A DNA stretch of 64,000 nt, taken from the NCBI GenBank assembly GCA_964019415.1, contig OZ025868.1, forward strand, positions 4,808,371 through 4,872,370. The letters are read 5' to 3'. Below are positions 30,377 through 41,425 of this stretch, piece after piece. Position 1 is the stretch's first letter. Each line of letters opens with the position of its first letter. The notes below the pieces were generated by a model, which was not told where the DNA came from, searched no databases, and saw nothing but the letters and a program-made list of their open reading frames with translations. This stretch comes from Ianthella basta (taxonomy: Eukaryota > Porifera > Demospongiae > Verongiida > Ianthellidae). Position numbers and translations under genes: made by a program.

Positions 30377-33300
30377 TTATGGTGAAATATGGACACGAGA
30401 GTTAAAGGTCAAAAACAAAGCAACTGACTTCATGCCTTAGCCTTACTACTATACAATTAAATGTACTGCTATTAAATGTAAGTGGTACAAGAAACCCAAA
30501 TGACAAGGATCTTAAAGCACCATAACCATCAACAACTCCAAACTGGAGCATGAATAGACACAGTATAACTAGCTACATATGCTGCATAGAGCAAGAGCAA
30601 ACTGATAGACAGACAGTGTACAATCTATGCACAATTAGGGAAGCGTATGAATATGAAACAGGGAGGGATACCATAAATGTCACCGCAAGTCAGGCCATAT
30701 GCATGATTGCATGAACTTGCACTCTGTGCAAAATTGACACACATTGAAGCATTCAAACGTTATTTCTCATACTTTGTATACACAGCAGATACTCATGCCA
30801 ATGAAGAATGTTTGGGTAACTGTACTGTATTTCATGTCTGACTTGGAGTTTGCTTGTCTGTTAGGATGTTTACCATATCCATTTACCTCGTCCTGTTGCC
30901 TTTACAGTCAGTCCCTTTCACCATGTGTACCACCTTGTGTTCCACTAGTATTCAAAGTTTATCTTGTACAGTTGTAGTTCTTTTGATTGCCTATATCTTG
31001 AATAACAGCTGGCCACTACCCATTGTGTGACTTGTGGTATGACGATACACCACAGTAACCACAGCAACTGCAAGGCTACTTCGGGTGAAAGTACGTACTA
31101 CCAAATGGTGCACAAACAATCTCATATGTTCATTCAGTCACGTGAATTAATTTCAGAAAACGAGGAAGGAAAACAGGGAGGCACTGTGAGAGCCACAAGG
31201 ACAGTCATTGAAATCTACAAGATAGGATAAAGATCAAAGCTGGGTTGAATGCGAACTCTTCCATCATTTCTCAAATCTTCACCAAACAGGGCAACAGCAA
31301 GTGATCTATGGTGACAAGTCATCACTGCTGGAATCTTGCAAACATCAACAAACTATGGAGGCTGTATGGAAACCCACCCAAAGAGAGTTCAGCTATATTT
31401 AGTATACAAACAACTTATGTAAATTTCATGGGCACATTAGTCTAGGGTCTGGATAAACATTGAATCTAGTTATACATAACAAATGATGACTAATTCATAA
31501 GAGGTGGGCAAAGGGCATGACCTGTTTGGACCACCCTTACAGTACTATAACAATATCAATGACAATGACAGTTTATGCACCAAGTGAGCACTCACACACA
31601 GCACTTCAATAGCTTGTCTCAGTTGTAACCTTTACTGCCTGCCAAACATCCCCCCTCCTCCCCTACTGTAATAAACACTTGGAATTTGTATTATAGCCAA
31701 AACAAAATATCACACACCTCCATTCAAGCCCAGTACCCCTTCAACTCCTTCTGCTAAATTAGTCATCCCACGCTTCATGTAAGGTCCTGCACTGCCTAAT
31801 CACTGATACACCTACAAATATGTTAATCTACATCATACAAGTAGTAATGTATAAGGCAGGAATATGTCTGCCTATCAAGTGATTTTGAGTCAGGCTAGCT
31901 AATAATCGGTGTGCTTTGGAAGTCAGGTGGGACTGAAGGGAAAGGCAAGAAAGGGGATCTAACAGATGTTTAATATAACCCTTTCATCAGGTTCCACCTG
32001 GCTTACAGTGCACACAATAGATAGGCCTGGTCTAGCTTGAGAGACAACAGACAATGGAATTCATCTACATGCCAATCAGTCTCACCAAGAGTAGCTAATA
32101 TCCTAGAACATCAACCTGTCGTCATGGAGACCAACAACAAATAACGAAAATAAATTATGCATAACTAGCAGGGAAGCAGCTCCATGACAGCTGCTCCACA
32201 ACAGCTACTTGATGAAGGCCAGGCGACACGAGTGTGGCTTCTGATCGTGTGGGTATGCTAGCTGGTAGGCCACAACCATGCATGCTGCATGCAATACTGT
32301 GTGTAGCATGATGTGGACAGATGGCAAGAATCGCTTGGAATACGTAGAATTATGCATGCATGCCCTGATAATAGATACGAAAGAATGTTACCTTTGGAAA
32401 CTGCAAAATTGGTAGAAAGGAAGTGAAGAGCAGCATATAAAAGGTGGAATGAAGGTGACTAAACTGTAGAATAGACATAATTTTAGATAAGAGTTGTATG
32501 GGCAAAGTAAGAGCAATATGGCATACAAAATTATGCAAGGGGGGACACTTCACTAAAAACAACTTCACTACTGATCTCCTTTACAGTGAATAGTCTTTCT
32601 TTGACCCCCTATGGATGACAATCCCCATGCAGGATCCTTCAATATGTCTACGTTTTTAGTGTCTACTGCCTCTAAGACGGCTTTGCTCTAATAATGGTGA
32701 GGTAATGTCAGCCTGGTAACATTGGTGTGGCACACTACAATGTGCAAATTTCAGCTTTGTGGTGATGCAAGGCAGTTGGTGATGGACCATGTTGCTGTAA
32801 ACAGTAATATGGTAACCACAGCAGGGGGAGCTTGCCACGAGTTGGTACACCAGGTATGATTTCAGCTGGGGAGTAACAGTGCAGGAGTAAGGGTTGCGGT
32901 CAACAATGCATACCATGAGTTGTCTAAGGTGCTGAAGTTGGAGTTGCGGTTGGAGGGGCGCATAATTAGATTACCAACAGGATGCCAGGGCACAGTTTAG
33001 GGGCGGATCAGAATGCATGACATAAGATGTAAGTCTTGGTACCCCAGGCGGAATATATATGCAACAAGGAAAGAAGAATCACTATCATCATGCTACTATG
33101 CACAGTGAGACTGGTTAAAGGTCAAGCGGAGAAATGTGTGGTAATCGACCACTCTTGTGGTAGTGAATGCCAGGGCAAACAGTAAGCGGAATGAGGAGTA
33201 GATGGAATGGACATATTTGCTTGGGGTCTACGTACACAAATTCACTGAGATAAGCCTGAGTTTGCCTCATGATCAGAGTGGTAACACTATGACTCATGTT

Positions 33301-34144
33301 GCTGTGTGTGAGAATGACCCTAAACGTGAAATAGAGACACCCATAATATATACATCACAAGGTGAAACTGTTTGCTGTGCAGCATGAGACAGCATAGCCC
33401 CAATTGTAAGCAGATAATGCGCTGGAAGCAAGCCTGCCTGTTTGACCTTCTTCAATTAGCACAATAGCCCAACTAAACTGAATAGAAAGATACACCGTCA
33501 CTCCATTATAGAGCTTGCCTAAATGCTTCACATGGCAATGTTCAATGCTACTTGACTTCAGATTAGTCAGGCATCGTGCGACTCCTGACTAGCTACAGAT
33601 GTGTATGTTAAGGCAGGACTGATGACAATCGATCCAACACACAACCTTCCCACACAATATTTGCATATAATTATACTAAAATGGCACTAACCACAGCATG
33701 GTACGTAGCAAATTTAATAGCACATTGAAAATACGTAGAGGGCACAACATATACAATCATCATAATAGTGCACACAGTAAGCAAGGTCTTGAAAACACTC
33801 TAATATTGCAAATTCTTGGGGGACTCAAATAAACTTGTGTAGACCTCTAATGTCAGGAATGGTTATTGAGTACTCCTTGTGAAATGGTACCTAACAACAG
33901 TAAGTGCACCTAACCTAGTGTTGCCTTTGGAGATGACATGCGACACTGAGATTACTGGCTGAAAGCCAGTGGCGCCTTATTCACGAAGCCTTCCAGAAAG
34001 TTGCAGCAGAGTAAGTGAGTACAGTATTTACAAGAAGCTCAAATATCTACAAGACACGAAAAAAGAGCATAGCTATTTCTTTTTAAACTTTGACAAGTGA
34101 GAACTGAAACGTCTCAGAAGTTCACAATTGCTTTTAGAAGATAC
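30377..34144. repeat. Tandem duplication unit, copy 2 (3.77 kb)
   Basis: This copy matches the 26644-30376 unit in order and orientation. It has an extra stretch of about 45 bases near 32380-32430 and small indels. Its right end (TTGCTTTTAGAAGATA) is identical to the right end of copy 1, which fixes the repeat boundary. Confidence 0.85.
32656..32916 (-). CDS. Hypothetical exon-like frame, copy 2
   Basis: Counterpart of the frame at 28886-29146. It has the same length and is open throughout, with changes such as N to D, G to D and E to K. See that entry for the motif content. The upstream frame of copy 1 (29757-29458) is not kept in copy 2 because of a one-base length change, so most other frames in the unit are not coding. 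Confidence 0.22.
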   Translation of the reverse strand: MVCIVDRNPYSCTVTPQLKSYLVYQLVASSPCCGYHITVYSNMVHHQLPCITTKLKFAHCSVPHQCYQADITSPLLEQSRLRGSRH

Positions 34145-35460
34145 TTATGGTGAAATATGGACACAAGAGTTAAAGGTCAAAAACAAAGCAACTGACTTCA
34201 TGCCTTACTACTATACAATTAAATGTAATACTATTGAATGTATTTAGTACAAGAAACCCAAATGACAAGGATCTTAAAGCACCATAGCCATCAACAACTC
34301 CAAACTGGAGCATGTATAGACACAGTATAACTAGCTACATATGCTGCATAGAGCAAGAGCAAACTGGTAGACAGACATTGTACAATCTATGCACAATTAG
34401 GGAAGCGTATGTATATGAAACAGGGAGGGATACCATAAATGTCACCACACAAGTCAGGCCATATGCATGATTGCACGACCTTGCACTCTGTGCAAAATTG
34501 GCACACATTGAAGCATTCAAACGTTATTTCTCATACTTTGTATACACAGCAGATACTCATGCCAATGAAGAATGTTTTACCATATCTATCTGCCTCGTCT
34601 TGTTGCCTTTACAGTCAGCCCCTTTCACCATGTGCACGACCTTGTATTCCACTAGTATTCAAAGCTTATCTTGTACAGTTGTAGTTCCTTTGATTGCCTA
34701 TATCTTGAATAACAGCTGGTCACTACCCATTGTGTGACTTGTAGCAAGAAGATACACCACAGTAGCCACAGCAACTGCGAGGCTACTTCGGGTGAAAGTA
34801 CGTACTACCAAATGGTGCACAAACAATCTCATATGTTCATTCAGTGCACGTGAAGTAATTTCAGCAAACGAGGAACGAAAACAGGGAGGCACTGTGAGAG
34901 CCAGAAGGACAGTCATTGCAATCTACAAGATAGGATAAAGATCAAAGCTGGGTTGAATGTCAACTCCTCTATATATCACTTCTCAAATCTTCTGTCTGGG
35001 GTCTGATAAACATTTAATCTAGTTATACATAACAAATGATGACTAATTCATAAGAGGTGGGCAAATGCGGTTAACAATGCATAACATGAGTTGTCTAAGG
35101 TGCTGAAGTTGGAGTTGCGGTTGGAGGGGTGCGTAATTAGATTATATAATTACCAACAGGATGCCAGGGTACTTGACTTCAGATTAGTCAGGCGTTGCAC
35201 GACTCCTGACTAGCCTACCTGTTTGACCTTCAATTTGCACATAACCTAATTAAATTGAATAGGATACAAAGTCACTCTATTTTAGTGCTTGCCTTAATCA
35301 CTTCACATAGCAGTGCTCCATGCTACTTGGCTACAGATATGTATGTTAAGGCCAGGACTGATGGCAATTATCCCAACATACAACCCTCCCACACAATGTT
35401 GACATATATACTGAAATGACACTACACCATGAAACATCTGGCAAGCCTACTAATCACAGC
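34145..35460. repeat. Tandem duplication unit, copy 3, internally deleted
   Basis: The copy follows the unit to about 34990, then jumps forward several times, keeping short pieces around 35000-35070, 35070-35165 and 35175-35450 in the original order. The last part is more diverged than copies 1 and 2 are from each other, so it may be an older copy. It ends near AGCATTGGTCTAGG. Confidence 0.7.
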
Positions 35461-35878
35461 ATTGGTCTAGGTTTGCCGCCCAATGTTAAAAGCATAATTA
35501 TAGGGCAAATGCAAATGATACAACGCTGTGCTAGCTGTGATAGAAGCACATGTTACTTACATAAAATTACTGAAGTGGTAGGAACATAGACGAGTAGCTA
35601 GAGGTGGAGAGGCTGGGGCTCTACACTACATAAGTACAAAGTACAAAAAAACTCCCATGACAAATGCACAAAGAAACAGTATCACCTAGCTAAATTGAAG
35701 TAGCACCATCTGTCACCTTACTTAAAAGAAATATGTGTGGTCTCGTCTGTGCACTGGTCATAACCCAAGAACAAGAAGGATGTCGATCTGCATGACCTGT
35801 CACTATTGGTCCCTCTACAATGTACGTACAACATTTACTTTATAGCTAGCTATGCAAAAACACCAGCGTTTGGTGGGT
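35461..35878. other. Intergenic stretch, no gene seen
   Basis: Nothing was recognised between the tandem duplication and the first paralogous block. Confidence 0.4.
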
Positions 35879-38640
35879 GTGGTCATGGCAGTGGTGTCAG
35901 TTACCAGGAATACTATAGTGATTGGAGATGACAATGACAGCAATACATCTGAGGAGGCTGAAGGGAGGCAGCAAAGTTCAAATATCTGAATAAATGAATA
36001 GCCTAGTAATTACTTGAATGTAGAGTCAAGGTGAGTCACACTACAGCATGTTCCGTTTGTCGGCTCATGTCACAAGAGAGCGTGGGAGCAGTCCTTTGTG
36101 TATACACAGTGTCTTGTACTACTGTCACTAGTACAGTACAGAAATGCTATGCATGTTCTCTGCACACCTGTTCCTTGGAGGGTCACTGTGTCACTGAACA
36201 CTCTGTCAGATGTGGGAATTCCAACACTGAACATTATAGTGTAGCTGCAGAACAAGACAGATATTAGTCTTAGCAACGACAACACATACACACATATGTT
36301 ACATATACAAGGACAAACACAAAGATTGGACTCAAGGGTAATGTTAACAGGAATGTCTTGGACGTCAGGTACCGTGATGTCACAGGAAGTGATGGTTGAG
36401 AGCCTCTATAACTACGTGCAGTGAAGGCTTTAAAAGATGCATTTATGCCTTGCTAACTGAATAGCAAAAGCATAGGAATTGCACTTTGTAGTCTAAAAGC
36501 CTGCAGTGATACACGTATAGTCCAACATTACTCATACTTGTTCATCTGCCATCATGACATGTGGCACACATAGCTGCTCAGTCTTTTCTATAGATACGTT
36601 TGGCCTACATGAACATGGAAACATTTTAGATAGCTACCAGGAGCATGTTGAGCAACAAGGTTTCTTTAGGACAGGTCACTCCATGTAATGCTAATAAACA
36701 CACTCCATTACCTGGCCTGACCTGTCCAAGGAAACCTTGGAAGCTTTCCTCACACTTTCTGACCCAGTAAGGGGAGCTAGCCAGTAATTGAATGTGCATA
36801 ATTATATGTTTGCATAATCTGACCTGTCAGGGGAGCCTGGGGATTCTGATTATGTTACCCTTCCTGACCGTCATGGCCTGTTGCCTTTACAATCTCCATA
36901 AGGAGAGCGGAGGAGTCTGTTTCTATACCCCTCTAGGCACAGGTAGCTTAAAGTGTGGACTAACCCACTAATTGAAGGAGTTTGTTTGTGTTAGCTACCT
37001 GGACTGACTTGTCCCAAAGGAGCCTGAAGGAGTATGTTTGCATTGCCTCTCACGGCCTGTCACTTTATACTAAACCCAAAGAAATGGCCTGATCTGTGTG
37101 CCAGTCATACGTATGTATAGCACTCCTTACCAGTCCCTATATCATGTGAGCCCTTATTGTATAGTGTCATATGTTAAGTACACCTACATAACATTGCACA
37201 TGCTCTGAGAAGAACTGCTAACTTTTCCATCCATGTACTTAGTGGGCTAGCAGTAATGGGAAAGAGCACTGCTTATCATCACAGCAAGATGGCAGACAAC
37301 TGTATATGATTCACAATTATGTGCTGTGTAGAAACTATGCCAGTCAGTAGTCCAATCAAGTCAAGTCAAGTGAATGCGGACACCCAAGGCGAACAGAATG
37401 GCAACTGGTAAAGGAAGTACATACCAGAAGTGATCAGTACCATTTGTGCAATGGTAGCAACAGGTCAAAGGCTGTAGACACTGCAGCAGGCACTATACAT
37501 GCATGTGTGCACATGCATGTACATAGCTGTGAGGTCCACTGTATGTAGCTACATGCCATTCTGGGCAGATGCTCTGGAATAGCATTATGTAGCTCTGCAC
37601 ATGTATGTAGGTAGGCAATGAAATTTGATTGAATTGACACCTTCACTAATAAAACATCTTTACCCTTGATAGTTTAACCCTAAATGAGCACAGAGCAAAG
37701 AGGGATCAGTCATTCACACTCAGTGAAGTCGGGTTTCTGGGAGGTTCAGGGACTAAGGACCAGTGAGCTCTGGAGTGTTGTGTACTGGTTGGGCGTTGGG
37801 TATGTTCAATAATAACATATCTTTACCCTCGATCAATTGCCTCCAAACGATCACTGTGGCAAGAAGTGTTAGTAAACAACGCTCACTAAGATCGGCATTC
37901 AGGGAGGAGCAGTAAGCTGTTGAACATTGCGAACTGTTAAAGAGAAACGTGAATTTACAAATTATACATCTTTACCCTCGCTCGATCGCCTCCAAACGAA
38001 CACAGTAACAAGAAAACGTAATACTTAACACTCACTGAGTTCGGTGTTCAGAGAAGTTCAGGTCCTCAAGAAATTATGGCATTACTGAGTGCCTTTGCTG
38101 AGGAGGTCGAGCGGACATGTTTTTCAGATCAAGACGTAAGGGGAAATTCCCTACAGCTGGCAATGGCTGCACAGTTAGCTAACTACATGCTACTAGCCAC
38201 GTATTTGTATTATAAGCAGTCGGCTAGCGTAAGTAGCTATTGATCTGTTTATGATGATGAATGAATGTCATTTTCTTGTCATGCACCATGCCAATGCTCA
38301 TTCATCCATTCCTGCACCTTATTTGGCACAAACCATAGCTAGCTAGCTATTAGCTAAGAAGCAGAGAGAACTGGTGCATGACAGTACACAATAATCTAGT
38401 GGCACGTTCCTGAAGTTGTTACAATAGAAATTCTTTTTATCAGCCTGATTGATCACATTTCTTTCAATGTTGATGTTCTCACTGCTAGCTAGCTGTTGAA
38501 CCAACTCAATGGACAGGTACAACAGATTAGGCTTAGCCTGTTTACACACTATGCATTCATATACAATAATGTGTTGAAATTGTTTGATTCGCTAGAACAC
38601 ATGTTTCAAAGTGCCTGGTCCTATTCAACAGGGTAGCTAC
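35879..38640 (-). repeat. Paralogous block P1 (segmental duplicate)
   Basis: The block shares order and much sequence with 56835-59390 and 59463-61800. Anchors are CTGCACACCTGTTCCTTGG near 36160, the CATCATGACATGTGGC phrase near 36551, a loose minisatellite at 36700-37080, and three units of about 150 bp at 37655-38090, each with TCTTTACCCTCG and GGGAGGTTCAGG. The minus frame at 36291-36070 looks like an exon here, but the other blocks have length changes, so it is probably not coding. A minus-strand ATG near 38105 begins MSARPPQQRHSV and stops soon. Confidence 0.7.
38345..38549 (-). CDS. Possible further tail exon or duplicated tail of the R2 receptor
   Basis: The frame contains QAKPNLLYLSIELVQ. 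It is clearly related to QANPSYLPIEM in the tail exon just upstream on the minus strand, and to QANPLYLSIM near 59300 in block P2. An acceptor-like AAACAG precedes it. Its phase does not fit the best donor of the upstream exon. It may be an alternative last exon or a decaying duplicate. Confidence 0.35.
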
Positions 38641-38691
38641 GTAGGTAGCTAGCTAGCTACATAAAATCAACATCTCTGTATAATATTTCAC

Positions 38692-39133
38692 CTTGACATC
38701 ACATTGATGTACTTGCTCTCTTGTGACTTGTAGCTCATCTCAATGGGCAGGTAGGATGGGTTAGCCTGCATCTTCTCTCCTTCCTCCTCCTCCCTTGTTG
38801 ATGGCTCCTCCACTTCTGGACCTGCTCTGACACTGTCCCCTCCCCCTGCATGGAGGGAGGCAGCAGCCCTGCTTCACAGGAGGGACTGGGACAGCTGAGG
38901 GGTGCTGCACAACTCACCACCTCTCAGCTCAGCTCTGCACCTCTGCAGTCTCTTGTACATCACTGCATGCACCACTGCACTGACTGTGCAGGTGGACAGT
39001 GACAGTGTCAACACAAGTGACAGGAGGACTGACAGCACCGTCACTGTGGTTTGACAGGTTTCTGTATGTTGCAAATTACATACACCTTTGACAGGCCCCT
39101 CACATTCAGGAACGATCATGGAATGGTCTGTAT
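38692..39133 (-). CDS. Single-pass membrane protein with tyrosine-motif tail (two exons; R2)
   Basis: Exon A (39133-38918, 72 codons) follows an AATAGCAG acceptor. It encodes a short Cys-containing stalk (PECEGPVKGVCN), a membrane helix (TVLSVLLSLVLTLSLS) and a basic KRLQRCR, ending phase 1 at GTGAGT. Exon B (38845-38692) follows TCCATGCAG in the same phase after a 72-bp intron. It encodes an acidic tail with NPSY (an NPxY sorting or PTB-type motif), SYLPIEM and KYINVM (a YxN-type SH2 site), then a GTGAAA donor. Exons for the ectodomain lie upstream; a possible one is at 40030-40190. It is probably a cell-surface receptor like the gene at 17332; ligand unknown. Confidence 0.55.
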
Positions 39134-39324
39134 CTGCTATTATATTGCTATAGTGTCCTATTAATTTATTGCAAATAACTAAAGCTATAGTCAAAATATT
39201 ATTTACATGTTATGACATAATATTATATTACATGCCATGTTATTCATTATTGACTTGCGTATAATATAGTTATCTATAATAAAGTACACAGAGCAATATT
39301 TATTATAACCTTTTACAGATACAC

Positions 39325-39355
<31 letters not shown>

Positions 39356-40029
39356 TACAAAAACTGTGCTAGTATATGAGCTGTAAACTAACCTGCACAC
39401 TATCAGTATACGTGTAGTTTACAAGACTGCATACTTCTGAAGTACGCAGTCTTGCATTGGCACGCCCGTTTGCAAGCCTTGCATACTAGCTGCAAACTAT
39501 CATGAATCTCATTATGATGCTATGAATACAATTTTCAATGATCACCAGATTGCAGCAGTGTACATAGCTATGATAACTATGAATGTGTTTGTTAATGTGA
39601 TTAATATGCAGGAATGTAGCGGATTAGTATACATCATTATTATGTGTTCCTATGCCTATACTAACTATACTATTAACAGCAATGTATAGAATACAGTAAT
39701 AAATTACTGCTTTTGAAATTCCAATCACAATTCATGGAAATAGAATGTTAGTACATGTACAATGCTTGTATAAATACAGTCACATGTAGAAAAAGGCATG
39801 TAATGTAGACATTACTGTTTATGATCAGTGTTGCTGCATTACAATTGACGGAGCTCAACTAGTTATACTGCTGTTCAGTTAGTCTGCCAGGGTAGAGGTG
39901 CAGATAGTAGCAGTGTTTGATCCATATCACCTACAGAAGAGTTATATACAGATCTGGTCATTCATGTGAATGCATGCATGGATTACCTGTATGCCGATAG
40001 AAATTATACAGCAAAGTTTGCAAAATTTA
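39134..40029. other. Probable intron or intergenic stretch
   Basis: No exon was recognised. A (CA)n tract lies at 39328-39355. An inverted repeat around the CTTCTGAAG palindrome at 39435 (AGACTGCATA / TATGCAGTCT-like arms) makes a short hairpin. Confidence 0.4.
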
Positions 40030-40190
40030 GCTACCTGATATTAGTGAAATAACATCCCACTGAGGTGTAGCTCCTCTCTGGCTGCAGAGGTAGAGACTGT
40101 ATTTCCACTCTCCCAAGACATCTTGGCAATCATTGATCATAACCACTGCAAACTGCTCACACAGAGTGTCATGAACAAATATGGAACACT
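40030..40190 (-). CDS. Possible ectodomain exon of the R2 receptor
   Basis: On the minus strand a CTTTTTCAG acceptor near 40197 is followed by a frame containing CKCSIFVHDTLCEQF, NDCQDVLGEWKYSLYL and PQWDVISLIS. It ends phase 1 at GTAGCT near 40033, which fits the phase-1 start of the TM exon at 39133. The acceptor phase is not proven. The left part shares sequence with the adjacent minisatellite units. Confidence 0.35.
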
Positions 40191-40660
40191 TGCACACACT
40201 GAAAAAGAACAGAATGGTAGGTCACTCACTGAAAGAAGTACATCTTGACAACATTGGATATGAACTACTCGCACATGTAGTGACACAGAAACAAAATGGA
40301 GCACATGCACACACAGAGAACAAAATGGTTGGTCACTTGCTGAAAGACATCTTGACAGGTTGTTGCCCAAAGACAGGTCATCATGACAACTGACCATTTA
40401 GCTGCTCATACATAGAGTAAAACAACAACAAGGATGGAGTGCATACACACACACACAGAAAGGACAGAACAGTTGGTCACCTGCCATTGTGACCACTGAA
40501 CTGCTCACAAACATGGAATGATGCAGAAACAAGGATGGAGCACACACACAAAGTACAAAACGATTGGTCACCTGTTAAAAGATAGGACATCTTGACAGGT
40601 TGCTGCCCAAAGACGGGGCATCTTGAATGCTAGGGGGTCGTTGCCCAAAAACGGGTGTGG
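40140..40660. repeat. Degenerate minisatellite, array 1
   Basis: Units of roughly 110-130 bp repeat TGAACTGCTCACACATG, ACACAGAAACAAGGATGG, GGTTGGTCACCTG and CATCTTGACAGGTTG. The first unit overlaps the possible exon at 40030-40190. About four units are visible. Confidence 0.7.
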
Positions 40661-40989
40661 TGAGTCAGTCCCTCTCAACTCGATCTCGATCGTACTCATG
40701 CAAGCGAACTCCGTGGGTCACTCACGAATGGACGCGGGACGCAAATAATGATTCCATAATAATTTCAGCCTCTGCATCTAGCAACACAAGGCCTATTACA
40801 AAACCAAACTAATCACATACTCAGTAACACCTGGTACTATAGCACAAATAATTAAAACAGTGCAAATAAATCAAACACATAAAACACAGTGATACAAATG
40901 CAAGCACCAAATAGTATAGATAATAAAAACAATACAGGCATTCACCAAATGGTAGACACAACACAACCACCATGTCACTGTATGGAAGG
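40661..40989. other. Unique stretch splitting the minisatellite
   Basis: About 330 bases without minisatellite units separate the two arrays. It holds CTCGATCTCGATCG and many short A-rich runs. It may be an inserted segment; no element was recognised. Confidence 0.4.
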
Positions 40990-41425
40990 GTAACATTCAC
41001 TACAAGTGGACAACTTGACAACTGTGACCATTGAACTACTCACACATGTAGTGACACAGAACACAAGGATGGAGGGCACACACAGAGAGAGAACAGAACG
41101 GTTGGTCACCTGCTGAAAGGCGGGTCATCTTGACAGGTTGTTGCCCAAAGACGGGTCATCTTGACAACTGTGACCAATGAACTGCTCACACATGGAGTGA
41201 CACAGAAACAAGGGTGGAAAACACACAGAGAGAGAACAGAACGGTTGGTCACCTGCCGAAAGATGGGTCATCTTGACAGGTTGTTCAATAAAGATGAGAC
41301 AAGGACCATTGAACTGTTCACACACGCAGTCACACAAAAAGACAAAGATGGAACACTGACACAAAGATAGAAAATTCAGTATAAGCTTGAAGATAAGACA
41401 TTGTGACAGGCTGAAACAAGAATCA
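40990..41425. repeat. Degenerate minisatellite, array 2
   Basis: The same unit as in array 1, with about three to four copies; the clearest contain GTTGTTGCCCAAAGACGGG and GAACAGAACGGTTGGTC. The arrays were probably one before the 330-base stretch came between them. Confidence 0.7.

Noticed and set aside
36070-36291. Minus-strand frame resembling an ectodomain exon (YTIMFSVGIPTSDRV)
   Set aside because: The same stretch in blocks P2 and P3 has length changes that shift the frame, so conservation is not at protein level.
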